Assembly: GCA_965218075.1 (NCBI GenBank)
Contig: CBDCJZ010000003.1
Location: 310,001 to 374,000, forward strand
Source of the DNA: JANQHO01 sp965218075
GTDB lineage: Bacteria; Bacteroidota; Bacteroidia; Flavobacteriales; Schleiferiaceae
Length of the DNA: 64,000 nt
Reading direction: 5' to 3'
Below, piece by piece: positions 10,105-19,425 of this stretch. Every line of letters begins with the position of its first letter. Within the stretch, counting starts at the first letter, position 1. The position numbers and the translations under genes are program-made. Under the pieces are notes generated by a model, which ran no database searches, had not been told where the DNA came from, and was given only the letters and a program-made list of their open reading frames with translations.

Positions 10105-10243
10105 TCAAAAGCCGTATGGAATTTACTCGAGCTTCATTCGTGTTTTTGTAGGATTAATTTAGAATAACTCAAGCCCATAGTTCGTTTCATTTGCTCAAAG
10201 ATAGCTCCTATAAATATTTATTTTTGGATGATTTAATAGGCTA

Positions 10244-11686
10244 ATGCAAAGAGGTTTCATAATCAATCTTATTTTCGTACTGCTTTTAAATTTTCTGGTA
10301 AAACCTCTTTGGATTTTTGGTATCGATCTTACCGTACAAAACCGGGTGGGTGAAGAATCTTATGGTTTGTATTTTGCCATTTTCAATTTTTCCCTTCTCT
10401 TTAATATTTTACTCGACTTAGGATTGACTCATTACAATAACCAAGCGGTTTCCCGTAACAGAGTTGATGTAGTACGCAATTTTTCCTATTTAACCAGCCT
10501 AAAGCTTTTTCTGGGCGTTATTTACCTTTTGGTTACTCTTGTTTTTGGGTTTTTAATAGGTTATCAATTTCTTGGCTTTAAGTTGCTGGTAATACTTTCT
10601 GTAAATCAGTTTTTAACATCGCTCCTACTTTTTTTTAGATCAAATTTATTGGGTCTACAATTCTTTAAGCTGGACAGCTTGCTCAGCGTTACCGATAAAA
10701 TTTTAATGATACTGATTTGCGGGCTACTATTATTTACATCTATTCTGAGGGTGGAGTTTTCTATCATACACTTTGCTTTGGCTCAGCTTGTTAGCTATTT
10801 TTTAACAGTTTTAATTGCTTTTACCGTTACTTTAGGAAAATCGAGAATATTCAGATTTAAAGTTGATATGGGATATTACTGGATTGGGCTTAAAAAATCT
10901 TTTCCTTACGCTGTATTGATTTTGATGATGGCATTATATACCAGGATTGATGGAGTAATGCTGGATCAAATTGCTGGTTCCTTTGAAAGCGGGATTTATG
11001 CTGCGGCTTTTCGCTTATTGGACACCGTTAACCAAGTGGGGTATCTGGCAGGGGTTCTGCTTTTGCCAATGTTTTCTAGTATGTTATCGCGTAGAGAGGA
11101 TGTCAGTGGCCTCGTAGGTTTATCATTTAGCCTTATCTATGTAACTATGACAGCTTTGAGCTTATCCTGCTTATTTTGGTCGGAAGAGATTATGAACGAA
11201 TTATATCACAATAACTCTGAACTTTCCAGTCCGGTATTTCGCTTGTTAATTTTAAGTAGCTTAGCTTTTGGCTCTACTTATGTTTTCGGAACTCTGTTAA
11301 CAGCTAATCAGAGCTTGAAAACACTCAATATTATCGCCATAATCGGTTTCTCAGTAAATGTGATTCTCAACCTCATTTTAATACCAGATTACGGTGCAAA
11401 GGGCGCAGCTATCGCCACAGTGATTACTCAATTTGGAACTTCTATAGCACAGGCCTTTCATTGTCTTAAAACGTTTCCATTAATAATTAAAAATAACTTT
11501 TGGCTGAGGATATTATTGTTTACAATAATAACTGTATTAATTACTTACGTCATTTATCATAAAATTGATTTTGAGTGGTCAATTAAAATGATTGCTAATT
11601 TTTTATTACTGATATTTATCGCGATATTATTGCGTTTGTTTGAGTTTAAAACTGCAATGGATTTGATAATAAGACGTTTTAGATGA
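10244..11686 (+). CDS. Polysaccharide flippase (Wzx-like, MOP superfamily)
   Basis: A 480-residue integral membrane protein with about 12-14 hydrophobic segments throughout and the overall pattern of the Wzx/RfbX branch of the MATE/MOP exporters. These flip lipid-linked oligosaccharide units across the inner membrane. The conserved stretch around residues 220-260 (YTRIDGVMLDQIAGSFESG) is characteristic: RID, then an Asp and Gly-rich turn. A TATTTTTG box at 10219-10226 resembles the Bacteroidota -7 element, but the nearest TTTG is about 25 nt upstream, so that promoter is uncertain. The gene is followed by transposon debris. Substrate is unknown. Confidence 0.88.
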   Translation: MQRGFIINLIFVLLLNFLVKPLWIFGIDLTVQNRVGEESYGLYFAIFNFSLLFNILLDLGLTHYNNQAVSRNRVDVVRNFSYLTSLKLFLGVIYLLVTLVFGFLIGYQFLGFKLLVILSVNQFLTSLLLFFRSNLLGLQFFKLDSLLSVTDKILMILICGLLLFTSILRVEFSIIHFALAQLVSYFLTVLIAFTVTLGKSRIFRFKVDMGYYWIGLKKSFPYAVLILMMALYTRIDGVMLDQIAGSFESGIYAAAFRLLDTVNQVGYLAGVLLLPMFSSMLSRREDVSGLVGLSFSLIYVTMTALSLSCLFWSEEIMNELYHNNSELSSPVFRLLILSSLAFGSTYVFGTLLTANQSLKTLNIIAIIGFSVNVILNLILIPDYGAKGAAIATVITQFGTSIAQAFHCLKTFPLIIKNNFWLRILLFTIITVLITYVIYHKIDFEWSIKMIANFLLLIFIAILLRLFEFKTAMDLIIRRFR

Positions 11687-11714
11687 CCTCTACTTTAAAT
11701 GGGAAAATGGGATT

Positions 11715-12372
11715 TTATAATTTTTGGAAAATTTTGATGACTATATACCTATATTTTGTAGTAAAACTTGATGTAACATTAGCATTTTGGCAAATAAATC
11801 CCATAAAATCAGCATGATTTGATCTAGAAGTAAATTCGTTTATATACCGTTGTAAATATTTGACACTGAGATGATGGTAAATTCCGTGAATACCTCTTTT
11901 CTAGCAAAACCCAAAACGCTCAATATCGTTTGTACGTATCATTCCATCTACAAAGTCTTTTCGGCTATCTTTAAAACTGTAGGATGTTTATACTCTTTAT
12001 TTTTAATTCCAGAATAAGGCAAATAATCATCTATCATAGGCGCTGTATTTGGAAGTACATTATCTAGTGTAAGGCCCTTGGCAGGGTATTAATGTTTGTG
12101 TCTTTAACTACTTGTCTAATTGTACCGCTTTTAACTGTAAATCTGCGTTTACAATTGCTACATTTGTAGGGTTATTTACTATTAATCTTGTATATATTAC
12201 CGTCCAACACAATTATAAGGGCATTTGATTTGCTCATCCCACATCTTTCATTAGAAAAATAATCGATAACTGTTTGTTCGGTTGGAAACCTTTTATAAGA
12301 GCCTCTGGTATTCCTGATAAATTCATAATTATAATTTCCAAAAAAGGAAACATGGGGTTTTCCTTTAGCCAT
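11715..12372 (-). pseudogene. IS1595-family transposase remnant (frameshifted, internally deleted)
   Basis: Read on the minus strand, broken pieces of an ISXO2/IS1595-type transposase line up in order. First comes an N-terminal FPTEQTVIDYFSNE segment (open frame 12172-12372). Next, in a shifted frame, is a zinc-ribbon half (DEQIKCPYNC), then after a stop codon the second half (YKCSNCKRRFTVKSGT). The C-terminal catalytic end follows, with RTNDIERFWVLL, then in another frame KRGIHGIYHHLSVKYLQRY. These are hallmarks of the family Zn-ribbon and DDE domains. The middle of the DDE domain, about 100 residues including the first catalytic Asp, appears deleted. I see no convincing terminal inverted repeats. 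The element ends 16 bp from the fabG start, so it may have altered that gene's promoter. It cannot be active. Confidence 0.82.
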
Positions 12373-12388
12373 TTTAATAAATTACCAA

Positions 12389-13135
12389 ATGAAATTATTG
12401 AAAGATAAAACGGCCATTATTACAGGAGCATCAAAAGGAATAGGCAAAGGTATTGCCAAAGTGTTTGTTGAAAACGGAGCTCATGTTGCTCTTACGTACT
12501 TATCTTCGATGGAACAAGCAAAAACCTTTGAAGATGAGCTGTCGAAAAAAGGAACTAAAGTAAGAGTTTACCGCAGCGATGCCTCTCATTTTAAAGCAGC
12601 AGAAAAGCTGATACAAGACGTATTAAGAGATTTCGGCTCCATAGATATACTCGTAAATAATGCCGGTATTTCCAGAGATAACTTGTTGATGAGGATGAGC
12701 GAGGACGATTTTGATACGGTAATTCACGTTAATTTGAAGTCCATTTTCAATACCACAAAGGCTATTCAGCGTACCTTTTTAAGGCAGCGTAAAGGCTCTA
12801 TTATTAATATAAGCTCTGTTGTGGGTATTAAAGGCAATGCGGGACAAGCTAATTATGCTGCTTCTAAATCGGGCATTTTAGGTTTTACCAAATCAGTAGC
12901 ACTGGAGTTAGGCTCGCGAAACATCCGCTGTAATACTGTGGCTCCGGGTTTCATAGAAACTGAAATGACCGATAAGCTAGATGAAAAAACTATTCAGAAC
13001 TGGCGGGAGGCCATTCCTCTTAAGAGGGGCGGTAGCCCTGAAGATGTGGCTAACGCCTGTTTATTTCTGGCATCGGATCTCTCCTCTTACATTACGGGTC
13101 AAACCTTGCAGGTTGACGGTGGAATGTGGACCTAA
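12389..13135 (+). CDS. fabG: 3-oxoacyl-[acyl-carrier-protein] reductase
   Basis: A 248-residue short-chain dehydrogenase that reduces 3-oxoacyl-ACP with NADPH in fatty acid elongation. Features visible are the nucleotide-binding TGASKGIGKGIA motif (about residues 12-23), the NNAG motif, and the catalytic Ser in ISSVVG followed by YAASK. The C-terminal pattern SSYITGQTLQVDGGMW is typical of FabG. It is intact and has housekeeping composition although it lies between a dead transposase and a dead restriction gene. Other SDR reductases look similar, but the full-length match to the FabG pattern makes this the best call. Confidence 0.92.
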   Translation: MKLLKDKTAIITGASKGIGKGIAKVFVENGAHVALTYLSSMEQAKTFEDELSKKGTKVRVYRSDASHFKAAEKLIQDVLRDFGSIDILVNNAGISRDNLLMRMSEDDFDTVIHVNLKSIFNTTKAIQRTFLRQRKGSIINISSVVGIKGNAGQANYAASKSGILGFTKSVALELGSRNIRCNTVAPGFIETEMTDKLDEKTIQNWREAIPLKRGGSPEDVANACLFLASDLSSYITGQTLQVDGGMWT

Positions 13136-13262
13136 AAAGGGGATATTTTATTTTCTATAAAGTTCGTCGATAAAAGCAAATTTAGCCAGTTGGTTTAAAG
13201 AATGTGTTGATCTAAGCTTGATTGAACTATGTGGATGAAAATGGCTCTTCGGTAATAAAATT

Positions 13263-13989
13263 ATGTTAAAACTATACATCGATAAGATATTTGAAACTGC
13301 AGACAGAGGAGATTCGAGGGAGGAAAGCTATTATAGCTCACTTGAGTATTTGCTTGAGAAATATGCCCAGAGTATCGGTAAACCAAAAATAAAGGTTACG
13401 ACTCTTCCCAAGAAAACCGAGGCGGGAAATCCAGACTTCCGTATATTGGGAGGGAAATCTTAAGCAGGTAGGCTATGTAGAAGCTAAGGCTCCGACTGTA
13501 AACAATCTGGACCAGATTGAGAACTCTAAGTAGCTAAAGCGATATACAGGCACTTTCCCCAACCTTATTCTTACGAACTTTCTCGAGTTTAGATTATATA
13601 GAAACGGGAATTTAATAGACCGAGTTCAAATTGCTCGGCCTTATATATTAAACGAGCTTAAAACCAAGCCCCCGATTGAGAAAGAAATGCAGTTTTTCGA
13701 GTTACTGGAAAAATTCTTTTCCTTCTCCCTTTCGAATATCGATAGTGCCAGAACCCTTGCCATTGAGCTTGCGAAAAGGACGAGGGTTTTAAAAGACGAG
13801 ATCGTAACTCAGGAGCTGAAGGAAGAAAATGCTGAGAATACCAGGAAATATATCACTGGGTTCTATGAAGCTTTCACGAAATATCTAATAGCGGATCTCT
13901 CCAAAGAGGACTTTTCAAACCTAATACTCTCAAACTGTTGCCTACGGGCTTTTCGCCGCGAGAACGAGATCGGAAAACAGCTTCAATAG
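13263..13989 (+). pseudogene. Fragment: PD-(D/E)XK nuclease domain of the broken restriction enzyme
   Basis: The first open piece (13263-13463) ends just after GNPDFR. The next frame resumes with QVGYVEAKAP. Together they give the PD...ExK catalytic core of the nuclease domain, split by the frameshift. After the TAG at 13531 the frame continues with LKRYTGTFPNLILTN and a helical region, and an internal ATG opens the piece 13687-13989. It ends at the next frameshift. On its own it cannot fold as a complete nuclease. Confidence 0.8.
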
Positions 13990-14038
13990 AAAACTTGCTT
14001 ACGACAATATCCCACCCACCATTGGCATTTTAAGGGAC

Positions 14039-14608
14039 GTGTTCAAGTTTATATCTCTAGGAGAAATTCCGCAGCAGATGGAATGGATAATAGACGACAT
14101 ATCGGAAGCCCTCGCTTTAACTGATGTAAAAAGGATTCTCCATCAGTATTTTTATGAGGGAAAAGGCAAAGATCCGATAGTTTATTTCTACGAGACTTTT
14201 CTCTCAGAGTACGATTCTAGAACGAGAGAGAAACGTGGTGTTTACTATACGCCTGAACCGGTAGTTGCCTACATCGTCCGCTCGCTTAACGTAATTTTGA
14301 AAGAGAAATTCGGCAAAGCCGATGGCTTCGCAAGCAGCTCAGTAACGGTTCTCGACCCTGCTGCCGGGACGCTCACGTTTCCCGCCGAAGCTGCAAAGCT
14401 CGCCGTCGAGGAATTCGTCACTAAATACGGCAAGGGAGGAAAGGGAAATTTCATAAAAGAATACGTTCTTGAAAACTTTTATGCTTTTGAGTTCATGATG
14501 GCTCCTTATGCAATAGGACATCTCAAGATGTCGTTTCTCCTTGAGGAGCTTGGCTATGGGCTTCATGCAAAAGATAGGTTTAAGCTCTATCTTAACGAAT
14601 ACGCTTGA
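14039..14608 (+). pseudogene. Fragment: methyltransferase motif I region of the broken restriction enzyme
   Basis: This open piece carries RGVYYTPEPVVAYIVRS and then the S-adenosylmethionine-binding motif I, LDPAAGTLTFP (normally DPAAGTGTFP; the second Gly is Leu here). The reading frame is already family-like from about 13925 (QTVAYGLFAARTR), upstream of the first available start codon at 14039. It stops in YLNEYA, where the family continues with TNTLEMEE in another frame. Confidence 0.82.
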
Positions 14609-16410
14609 GATGGAAGAGCTGGAACAAATCAACCTGCCCGGTATGGCATCTCTTTCTGAAGAATCGCATTTGGCTGGAAGAGTTTAAGAAAGACCAGCCC
14701 ATACTTGTGATAATGGGTAATCCGCCATATTCAGGTCATTCGGCAAATAAAGGTAAATGGATGAACGACTTGCTAAAAAAAGGTTACAAGTCAGTTGATG
14801 GAAGCGTGGATGAAGGATATTATAAGGTTGATGGTAAGCCTCTCGGTGATAAAAATCCTAAGTGGCTACAAGATGATTATGTGAAGTTTATAAGGTTTGC
14901 ACAGTGGAAAATTGACCAGGCTGGAGAAGGAGTTTTAGGCTTTATCACAAATCACAGCTATCTCGACAATCCCACCTTCAGGGGTATGCGTCAGTCTTTG
15001 ATGAACAGCTTTAACGAGATTTACATTCTGGATTTACATGGCAACAGCCTCAAGAAAGAAAAATGCCCCGACGGCTCAAAGGACGAGAATGTCTTTGATA
15101 TTCAGCAAGGCGTCGCTATAGCCCTTTTTATAAAAACACCCGAAAAGAAAGAGAACCAAATCTATCATTCAGATCTCTGGGGACTTAGAGATAAAAAATA
15201 CAATTGGCTTGAAAACAAAGACATAAAAACGACGGAATGGAAAAAACTATCTCCAAAATCCGAATTTTATCTGTTTGTCCCCAGAGATGAGGAGTTACTG
15301 GAAAATTATGAGAAGTTTAAGCCCATTACTGAAATATTTAATATTAGTAGTGTAGGTATTGTTACTGCAAGGGATAAATTAACTATAAATTGGACACCGC
15401 AGGAAACGTTAAGAACAATTTCAAATTTTTCTAAACTTGATGTTGAGATGGCAAGAATGTCATATGGTCTAGGAAAAGATACCAGAGACTGGAAGATTAA
15501 TCTAGCTCAACAAGATTTAATTGATAGTGGTTTAGATAAAAATAAAATAGTGCTGATTTCGTACAGACCTTTTGACATAAGATATACTTACTACACTGGA
15601 AGATCAAGAGGTTATCATTGCATGCCAAGACCCGAAGTTATGCGCCATATGCTGAAAGAGAATATTGGGTTGGTTTCTGTAAGGCAGGTTGCGGAGGGAA
15701 TTTTCAATCATGCTCTTCCAACTAATTCTATAATTGAGAGCCGTATGACACTTAGTAACAAGGGTATTGCGTTTTTATTCCCCCTTTACCTCTACCCCGA
15801 TACCGAAAGGGAGGATTTGTTTAGTGATTCAGAAGTGGAAGGACGAAAGCCGAATTTTAATCCTGAGTTTTATAAAACTCTTTACAGAGTTTACGGTAAG
15901 GATTTATTACCTGAAGAAATTCTTCACTACATATATTCTATTCTTTATTCAAACATCTATCGAACCAAATACGCTGAATTTTTAAAAACAGATTTTCCTA
16001 GAATTCCTTTTACAAAAGATTATGAAGTCTTTTGTAAAATGGCAGAGCTTGGTGAAAAGCTCATTAATCTTCATCTCATAAAATCGAAAGAACTTGATAA
16101 TCCAATTGCAAAGTTTCAGGGTAAAGGGGATAAAACTGTTGAAAAGATTAGCTATAAAGATGAAAAAGTCTTTATAAATAAAACTCAATATTTCGAAGGC
16201 GTGGAACAAGAGGTCTATGAATACCAGATCGGGGGCTATAAAGTTTGCAACAAATGGTTTAAAGACAGAAAAAGAAGGGTATTATCCTTAAAGGATATTA
16301 AACACTACTGCAAAGTTGTAACTGCACTGAAAAAGACGATTGAAGTTCAAGTCCTGATTGACGCTATTTATTCAGCTGTTGAGAGAGAGGTAATAGAAAT
16401 TAATCCTTAG
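14605..16410 (+). pseudogene. Fragment: methyltransferase motif IV and target-recognition part of the broken restriction enzyme
   Basis: The longest intact piece, 601 codons. Family-like sequence only begins at about 14684 with KKDQPILVIMGNPPYSG, whose NPPY is the catalytic motif IV of N6-adenine methyltransferases. The first 26 codons after the ATG at 14605 are out of the native frame. The remainder includes the C-terminal catalytic region and the presumed target-recognition domain, ending in a region rich in Lys and Glu. It could still be translated, but without motif I it should not bind cofactor. Confidence 0.82.
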
Positions 16411-16950
16411 AATGCCCACAATTTGGAAATATCTATGTAATTATGTAGCCATGTTTGATTATTTTGATTATGTAAAGATTTTTGCTGTATCTTTCTTTGC
16501 TATATGTTCCCTTGCTGTATTTTCCACTTCTATTATGTGTGGGATTATAAGTGCAGTAGTTGCTTCCAATAAAGGACGAAATGGTCTTGGATGGTTTGTC
16601 CTGGGCCTCTTACTGGGGCCTTGGGGTCTTATTCTGGCTTTGGTAGTTTCTAAAGAAGGGTCCGCTTCCGAGAGGAGAATTATTCAAGCTGGCAACACGA
16701 AAAAGTGTCCACATTGCGCCGAATTGATTAAGTCCGAGGCTGTCAAATGTCGCTATTGTGGGTCGAGTTTGGACAAGGATTAAGGATATGATAACCATAA
16801 TCAACTAAAGTTACCGATGAAGATGAAATGATTGAATTAACGTTTGAACGTTCTCTTTGGTGGAGTATTCCCTGTATAGGGAGGACGGCAGTTTCAGCTT
16901 ATTTTTTGTATTTCTATCAAGAGAAAGCTTTCCGTTTTGCAGCTTTACAC
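16363..16950 (+). repeat. Tandem duplication, copy A
   Basis: This segment matches 16950-17476 at high identity over nearly its whole length. It contains the last codons of the restriction gene (CTATTTATTCAGCTGTTGAG), the zinc-ribbon gene, and the first 40 or so codons of the VWA gene. The main length difference is 60 bp missing from copy B inside the small gene. Copy A ends inside the VWA coding sequence and runs straight into copy B. Confidence 0.85.
16451..16783 (+). CDS. Small membrane protein with C-terminal zinc ribbon, copy A
   Basis: From the ATG at 16451 the product has 110 residues. An in-frame ATG at 16412 would add 13. I prefer 16451 because the duplicated copy starts at the equivalent ATG (17039). 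There are two hydrophobic segments: one near the N-terminus, and GWFVLGLLLGPWGLILALVV, preceded by SNKGRNG. The C-terminus is a zinc ribbon with the two knuckles CPHC and CRYC. This architecture is common in small bacterial membrane proteins of unknown role. It follows the dead restriction gene directly and may have travelled with it. Confidence 0.75.
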   Translation: MFDYFDYVKIFAVSFFAICSLAVFSTSIMCGIISAVVASNKGRNGLGWFVLGLLLGPWGLILALVVSKEGSASERRIIQAGNTKKCPHCAELIKSEAVKCRYCGSSLDKD

Positions 16951-16968
16951 TATTTATTTAGCTGTTGA
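16828..16968 (+). pseudogene. Truncated 5' copy of the downstream VWA gene
   Basis: The frame from 16828 begins MIELTFERSLWWSIPCI, identical to the start of the VWA protein at 17355. It keeps similarity for about 40 codons and then runs across the duplication junction into a stop near 16967. It is a by-product of the tandem duplication, not a gene. Confidence 0.85.
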
Positions 16969-17476
16969 GAGAGGGGGTAATAGAAATTAAGCCTTAGAAT
17001 GCCCACAATTTTAGGAATATCTATGTAATTATGTAGTCATGTTTGGTGTTTTCATTTGGATTATCTGTGGGATTATAAGTGCAGTAATTGCTTCTAATAA
17101 AGGACGAAATGGTTGTGGGTGGTTTGTCTTGGGCTCCATACTGGGCCCTTTGGGTCTTATTCTGGCTTTGGTAGTTTCTAAAGAAGAGGTCGCTTTGGAG
17201 AGGAGAATTATTCAAGCTGGCAAGATGAAAAAGTGTCCACACTGCGCCGAATTGATTAAACCCGAGGCTGTCAAATGTCGCTATTGTGGGTCGGGTTTGG
17301 ACAAGGATAAGGGTGTGATAACCATAATCAACTAAAGTTACCGATGAAGATGAAATGATTGAATTAACGTTTGAACGTTCTCTTTGGTGGAGTATTCCCT
17401 GTATAGTGGGGGCGGCAGTTTCAGCTTATTTTTTGTATTTCTATAAGAGAAAATTTTCCGTTTTGCAGCTTTATAC
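16950..17476 (+). repeat. Tandem duplication, copy B
   Basis: Second copy of the segment described at 16363-16950, starting CTATTTATTTAGCTGTTGAG. It leads through the second zinc-ribbon gene into the intact VWA gene. The ancestral order was therefore restriction gene, zinc-ribbon gene, VWA gene. The divergence between copies (scattered substitutions plus a 60-bp length difference) shows the event is not very recent. Confidence 0.85.
17039..17335 (+). CDS. Small membrane protein with C-terminal zinc ribbon, copy B
   Basis: A 98-residue paralogue of the protein at 16451, produced by the tandem duplication. It has a shorter N-terminal membrane segment (MFGVFIWIICGIISAVIA), then SNKGRNG, a second hydrophobic stretch with the GPLGLILALVV pattern, and a zinc ribbon with CPHC and CRYC knuckles all intact. 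Both copies keep an open frame despite sequence divergence, which suggests selection on each. It ends 19 nt before the VWA gene. Function is unknown; the zinc ribbon could bind protein or nucleic acid at the membrane. Confidence 0.75.
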   Translation: MFGVFIWIICGIISAVIASNKGRNGCGWFVLGSILGPLGLILALVVSKEEVALERRIIQAGKMKKCPHCAELIKPEAVKCRYCGSGLDKDKGVITIIN

Positions 17477-19409
17477 TTTAGCTGTATTGCGTTTCCTCAC
17501 GGTATTTTTTTTGCTACTGTTATTTTTGGTGCCTTTGCTCAAGCTCAATCAAACGGAAGACCAAAGGCCTATATTAGTATGGCTTGAGGATTATTCTCAA
17601 TCAATTACAGCTTCTAAAGATTCGGCTGATGCTTTGGCCTTTTTAAGTCGTTCTGATGAATTTATCAGCCAATTAGAAGATAAATACGAAATAGAGGCTT
17701 TCTATTTTGGTGAGCAAATTTATACCGATAGTCAGAATTCTTTTAATTTTTCACAAACAGATCTATCCAATGTTATCAAGCAGGTACAGGAGAGATATTA
17801 CAATCGGAATGTAGGAGCTGCAGTACTTCTTACTGACGGAATATATAATCTAGGCAGCGACCCGGCTTACTTGGCTCAGCAATCTTCTTTTCCCCTATAC
17901 ACTATAGGCCTGGGTGACCCTATCCCTACCCTTGATGTTTTTATTGATCGACTTGTTTACAATGATTATAGCCATTTGAACAATCGTTTTCCACTCCAAG
18001 TGCACATTAAAGCAAGAAAATTAAAAGGGCAAAATGTCCGCTTGAAAATATTGGATAGCTCGGATAATATTGTTGAAACCAAGTCTATAAATGTGGAGAA
18101 TGATGACTACCACCAGCGCCTAGATTTTCTCATTAGGTCTAAAGAAACGGGAATCCAGCGATATACTGTAATGCTAGATAAGCTTCAGGAGGAAAGCAAT
18201 ACTATAAATAATCGTATGACTTTTTCTATTGAAATACTGGATAGGCAGAAAAGGATTTGGATTATCGGTAAGTCCCCTCATCCCGACATGTCTGCTTTAA
18301 AAAGAGCTCTAGAAAGCATAAAAGACTATGAGGTTACTACCTATACTCTAAGTGAACTCAATTCATTACAAGGGCAAGCAGATTTAATGATTCTGCATCA
18401 GCCGGATGATCAAATACTGGAAAAGTGGTATGATTCTCAAAAGCCTGGTTTGTTGTTCTTTGGCCCGCAATCGTCTGGAAGTAATTTTAGCGCTATAACA
18501 AGAGTTTACTATCGGCAAATAAATGAGTTTGAAGAAGTACTACCAGAAATAAATATGGCTTTTAACCTTTTTAACCTCAAGCCAGACGAATTACAGTTTT
18601 TTAATGAACTATCTCCTCTCTTGAGCCCCTTTGGTGAAATAACGAGCAGAATTAACGGGCAGGTTTTATTTAATCGAAAAATAGGTTCAATTTCCACTAA
18701 TCAGCCGCTATGGCTTTTTGCCGAAGATGATACTAGACGCTGGTCTGTAGTGAATGGAATTAATCTTTGGCGGTGGAGAATAACTGATTTTATAAAAAAC
18801 AACAATCATCAATATTTCGATCTGCTCATTCAAAAGACAGTTCAATATTTAACTTCTAAAAAAGAAAAACAGAGGTTTGTGATAGAAACTAAAACTCATT
18901 TCAATTTACGGGAAACTATTCGATTTTCAGCTCGTTTATATAATGCTTCCTTAGAACTGACTAATCGACCGGAGGTAAAAATTACGATAACTGATGAAGA
19001 TAATAAGAGGTATTCGTATAGGTTTAGTAAGGCCACTGAAACTTATCAATTAGTTGTAGGAACATTACCGGAAGGATTATATAGCTGGGAAGGAAATGTA
19101 CGGCTTGGTCGGGATTCTTTTGTAAAAAGGGGAGAATTTTCAGTGGAGAGACTCACAATAGAGAAATCAGACTTGGTAGCTCGTTTTGAAGTGCTTAGGA
19201 AAATAGCCCAAGAAAGTGAAGGTGCTTTTTTCGAACCAGAGGAGATAAATCAGTTGATCGAAAATCTCAGGAGCAACAATCTAGCAAAAATCGTACAATA
19301 TGTCAAATCGGAAATAAAAACTATTTTTTCCTTGAAATGGTTATTTTTTATATTTTTGACCCTGTTATCAGTTGAATGGACTTTGCGTAAATACTGGGGG
19401 AATTACTAA
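17355..19409 (+). CDS. Membrane-anchored VWA-domain protein
   Basis: A 684-residue protein with two N-terminal transmembrane segments (about residues 12-30 and 43-63), then a von Willebrand factor A-like domain. In that domain ILVWLEDYSQSI occupies the MIDAS position (DxSxS), and VGAAVLLTDGIYNLG and LYTIGLGDP follow. A long region with beta-rich periplasmic character comes next, and a C-terminal transmembrane helix lies near residues 657-675. The layout resembles BatA/aerotolerance-like and other Bacteroidota VWA membrane proteins, of uncertain role. The next gene, an SPFH protein, starts 16 nt downstream, so the two probably form a membrane-associated pair. Its 5' end was copied in the upstream duplication. 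Confidence 0.78.
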   Translation: MIELTFERSLWWSIPCIVGAAVSAYFLYFYKRKFSVLQLYTLAVLRFLTVFFLLLLFLVPLLKLNQTEDQRPILVWLEDYSQSITASKDSADALAFLSRSDEFISQLEDKYEIEAFYFGEQIYTDSQNSFNFSQTDLSNVIKQVQERYYNRNVGAAVLLTDGIYNLGSDPAYLAQQSSFPLYTIGLGDPIPTLDVFIDRLVYNDYSHLNNRFPLQVHIKARKLKGQNVRLKILDSSDNIVETKSINVENDDYHQRLDFLIRSKETGIQRYTVMLDKLQEESNTINNRMTFSIEILDRQKRIWIIGKSPHPDMSALKRALESIKDYEVTTYTLSELNSLQGQADLMILHQPDDQILEKWYDSQKPGLLFFGPQSSGSNFSAITRVYYRQINEFEEVLPEINMAFNLFNLKPDELQFFNELSPLLSPFGEITSRINGQVLFNRKIGSISTNQPLWLFAEDDTRRWSVVNGINLWRWRITDFIKNNNHQYFDLLIQKTVQYLTSKKEKQRFVIETKTHFNLRETIRFSARLYNASLELTNRPEVKITITDEDNKRYSYRFSKATETYQLVVGTLPEGLYSWEGNVRLGRDSFVKRGEFSVERLTIEKSDLVARFEVLRKIAQESEGAFFEPEEINQLIENLRSNNLAKIVQYVKSEIKTIFSLKWLFFIFLTLLSVEWTLRKYWGNY

Positions 19410-19425
19410 CTAAAAATAAAATCTA

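Larger units (their letters stand above)
13263..16410 (+). pseudogene. Type ISP/IIG-like restriction-modification enzyme, disrupted
   Basis: This was once a single polypeptide of about 1,050 residues joining an endonuclease, an N6-adenine methyltransferase and a target-recognition region. I read five lesions: a frameshift near 13440, a TAG stop at 13531-13533, and frameshifts near 13924, 14594 and 14684. All four frameshifts move the frame by a net +1, each consistent with one extra base. Between lesions the translation stays family-like in the correct order, so the gene decayed recently. Parts of it (for example 14340-14420) look richer in GC than the neighbours, consistent with acquisition from elsewhere. 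Methyltransferase motif I and motif IV fall in different frames, so neither cutting nor methylation is expected. Confidence 0.88.

Noticed and set aside
12172..12372. 66-codon minus-strand frame as an independent small gene
   Set aside because: Its C-terminal part is the N-terminal portion of a broken IS1595-type transposase that continues out of frame downstream.
13430..14690. Programmed frameshifting in the restriction gene
   Set aside because: Four shifts and a stop codon without slippery sequences or stimulatory structures that I can see; decay is simpler.
14605..16410. An intact, working methyltransferase in the 3' piece of the restriction gene
   Set aside because: Motif I is in a different frame (14039-14608), so the piece cannot bind cofactor as translated.
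16828..16968. A separate small gene starting MIELTFERS
   Set aside because: It is the truncated copy of the VWA gene made by the tandem duplication.
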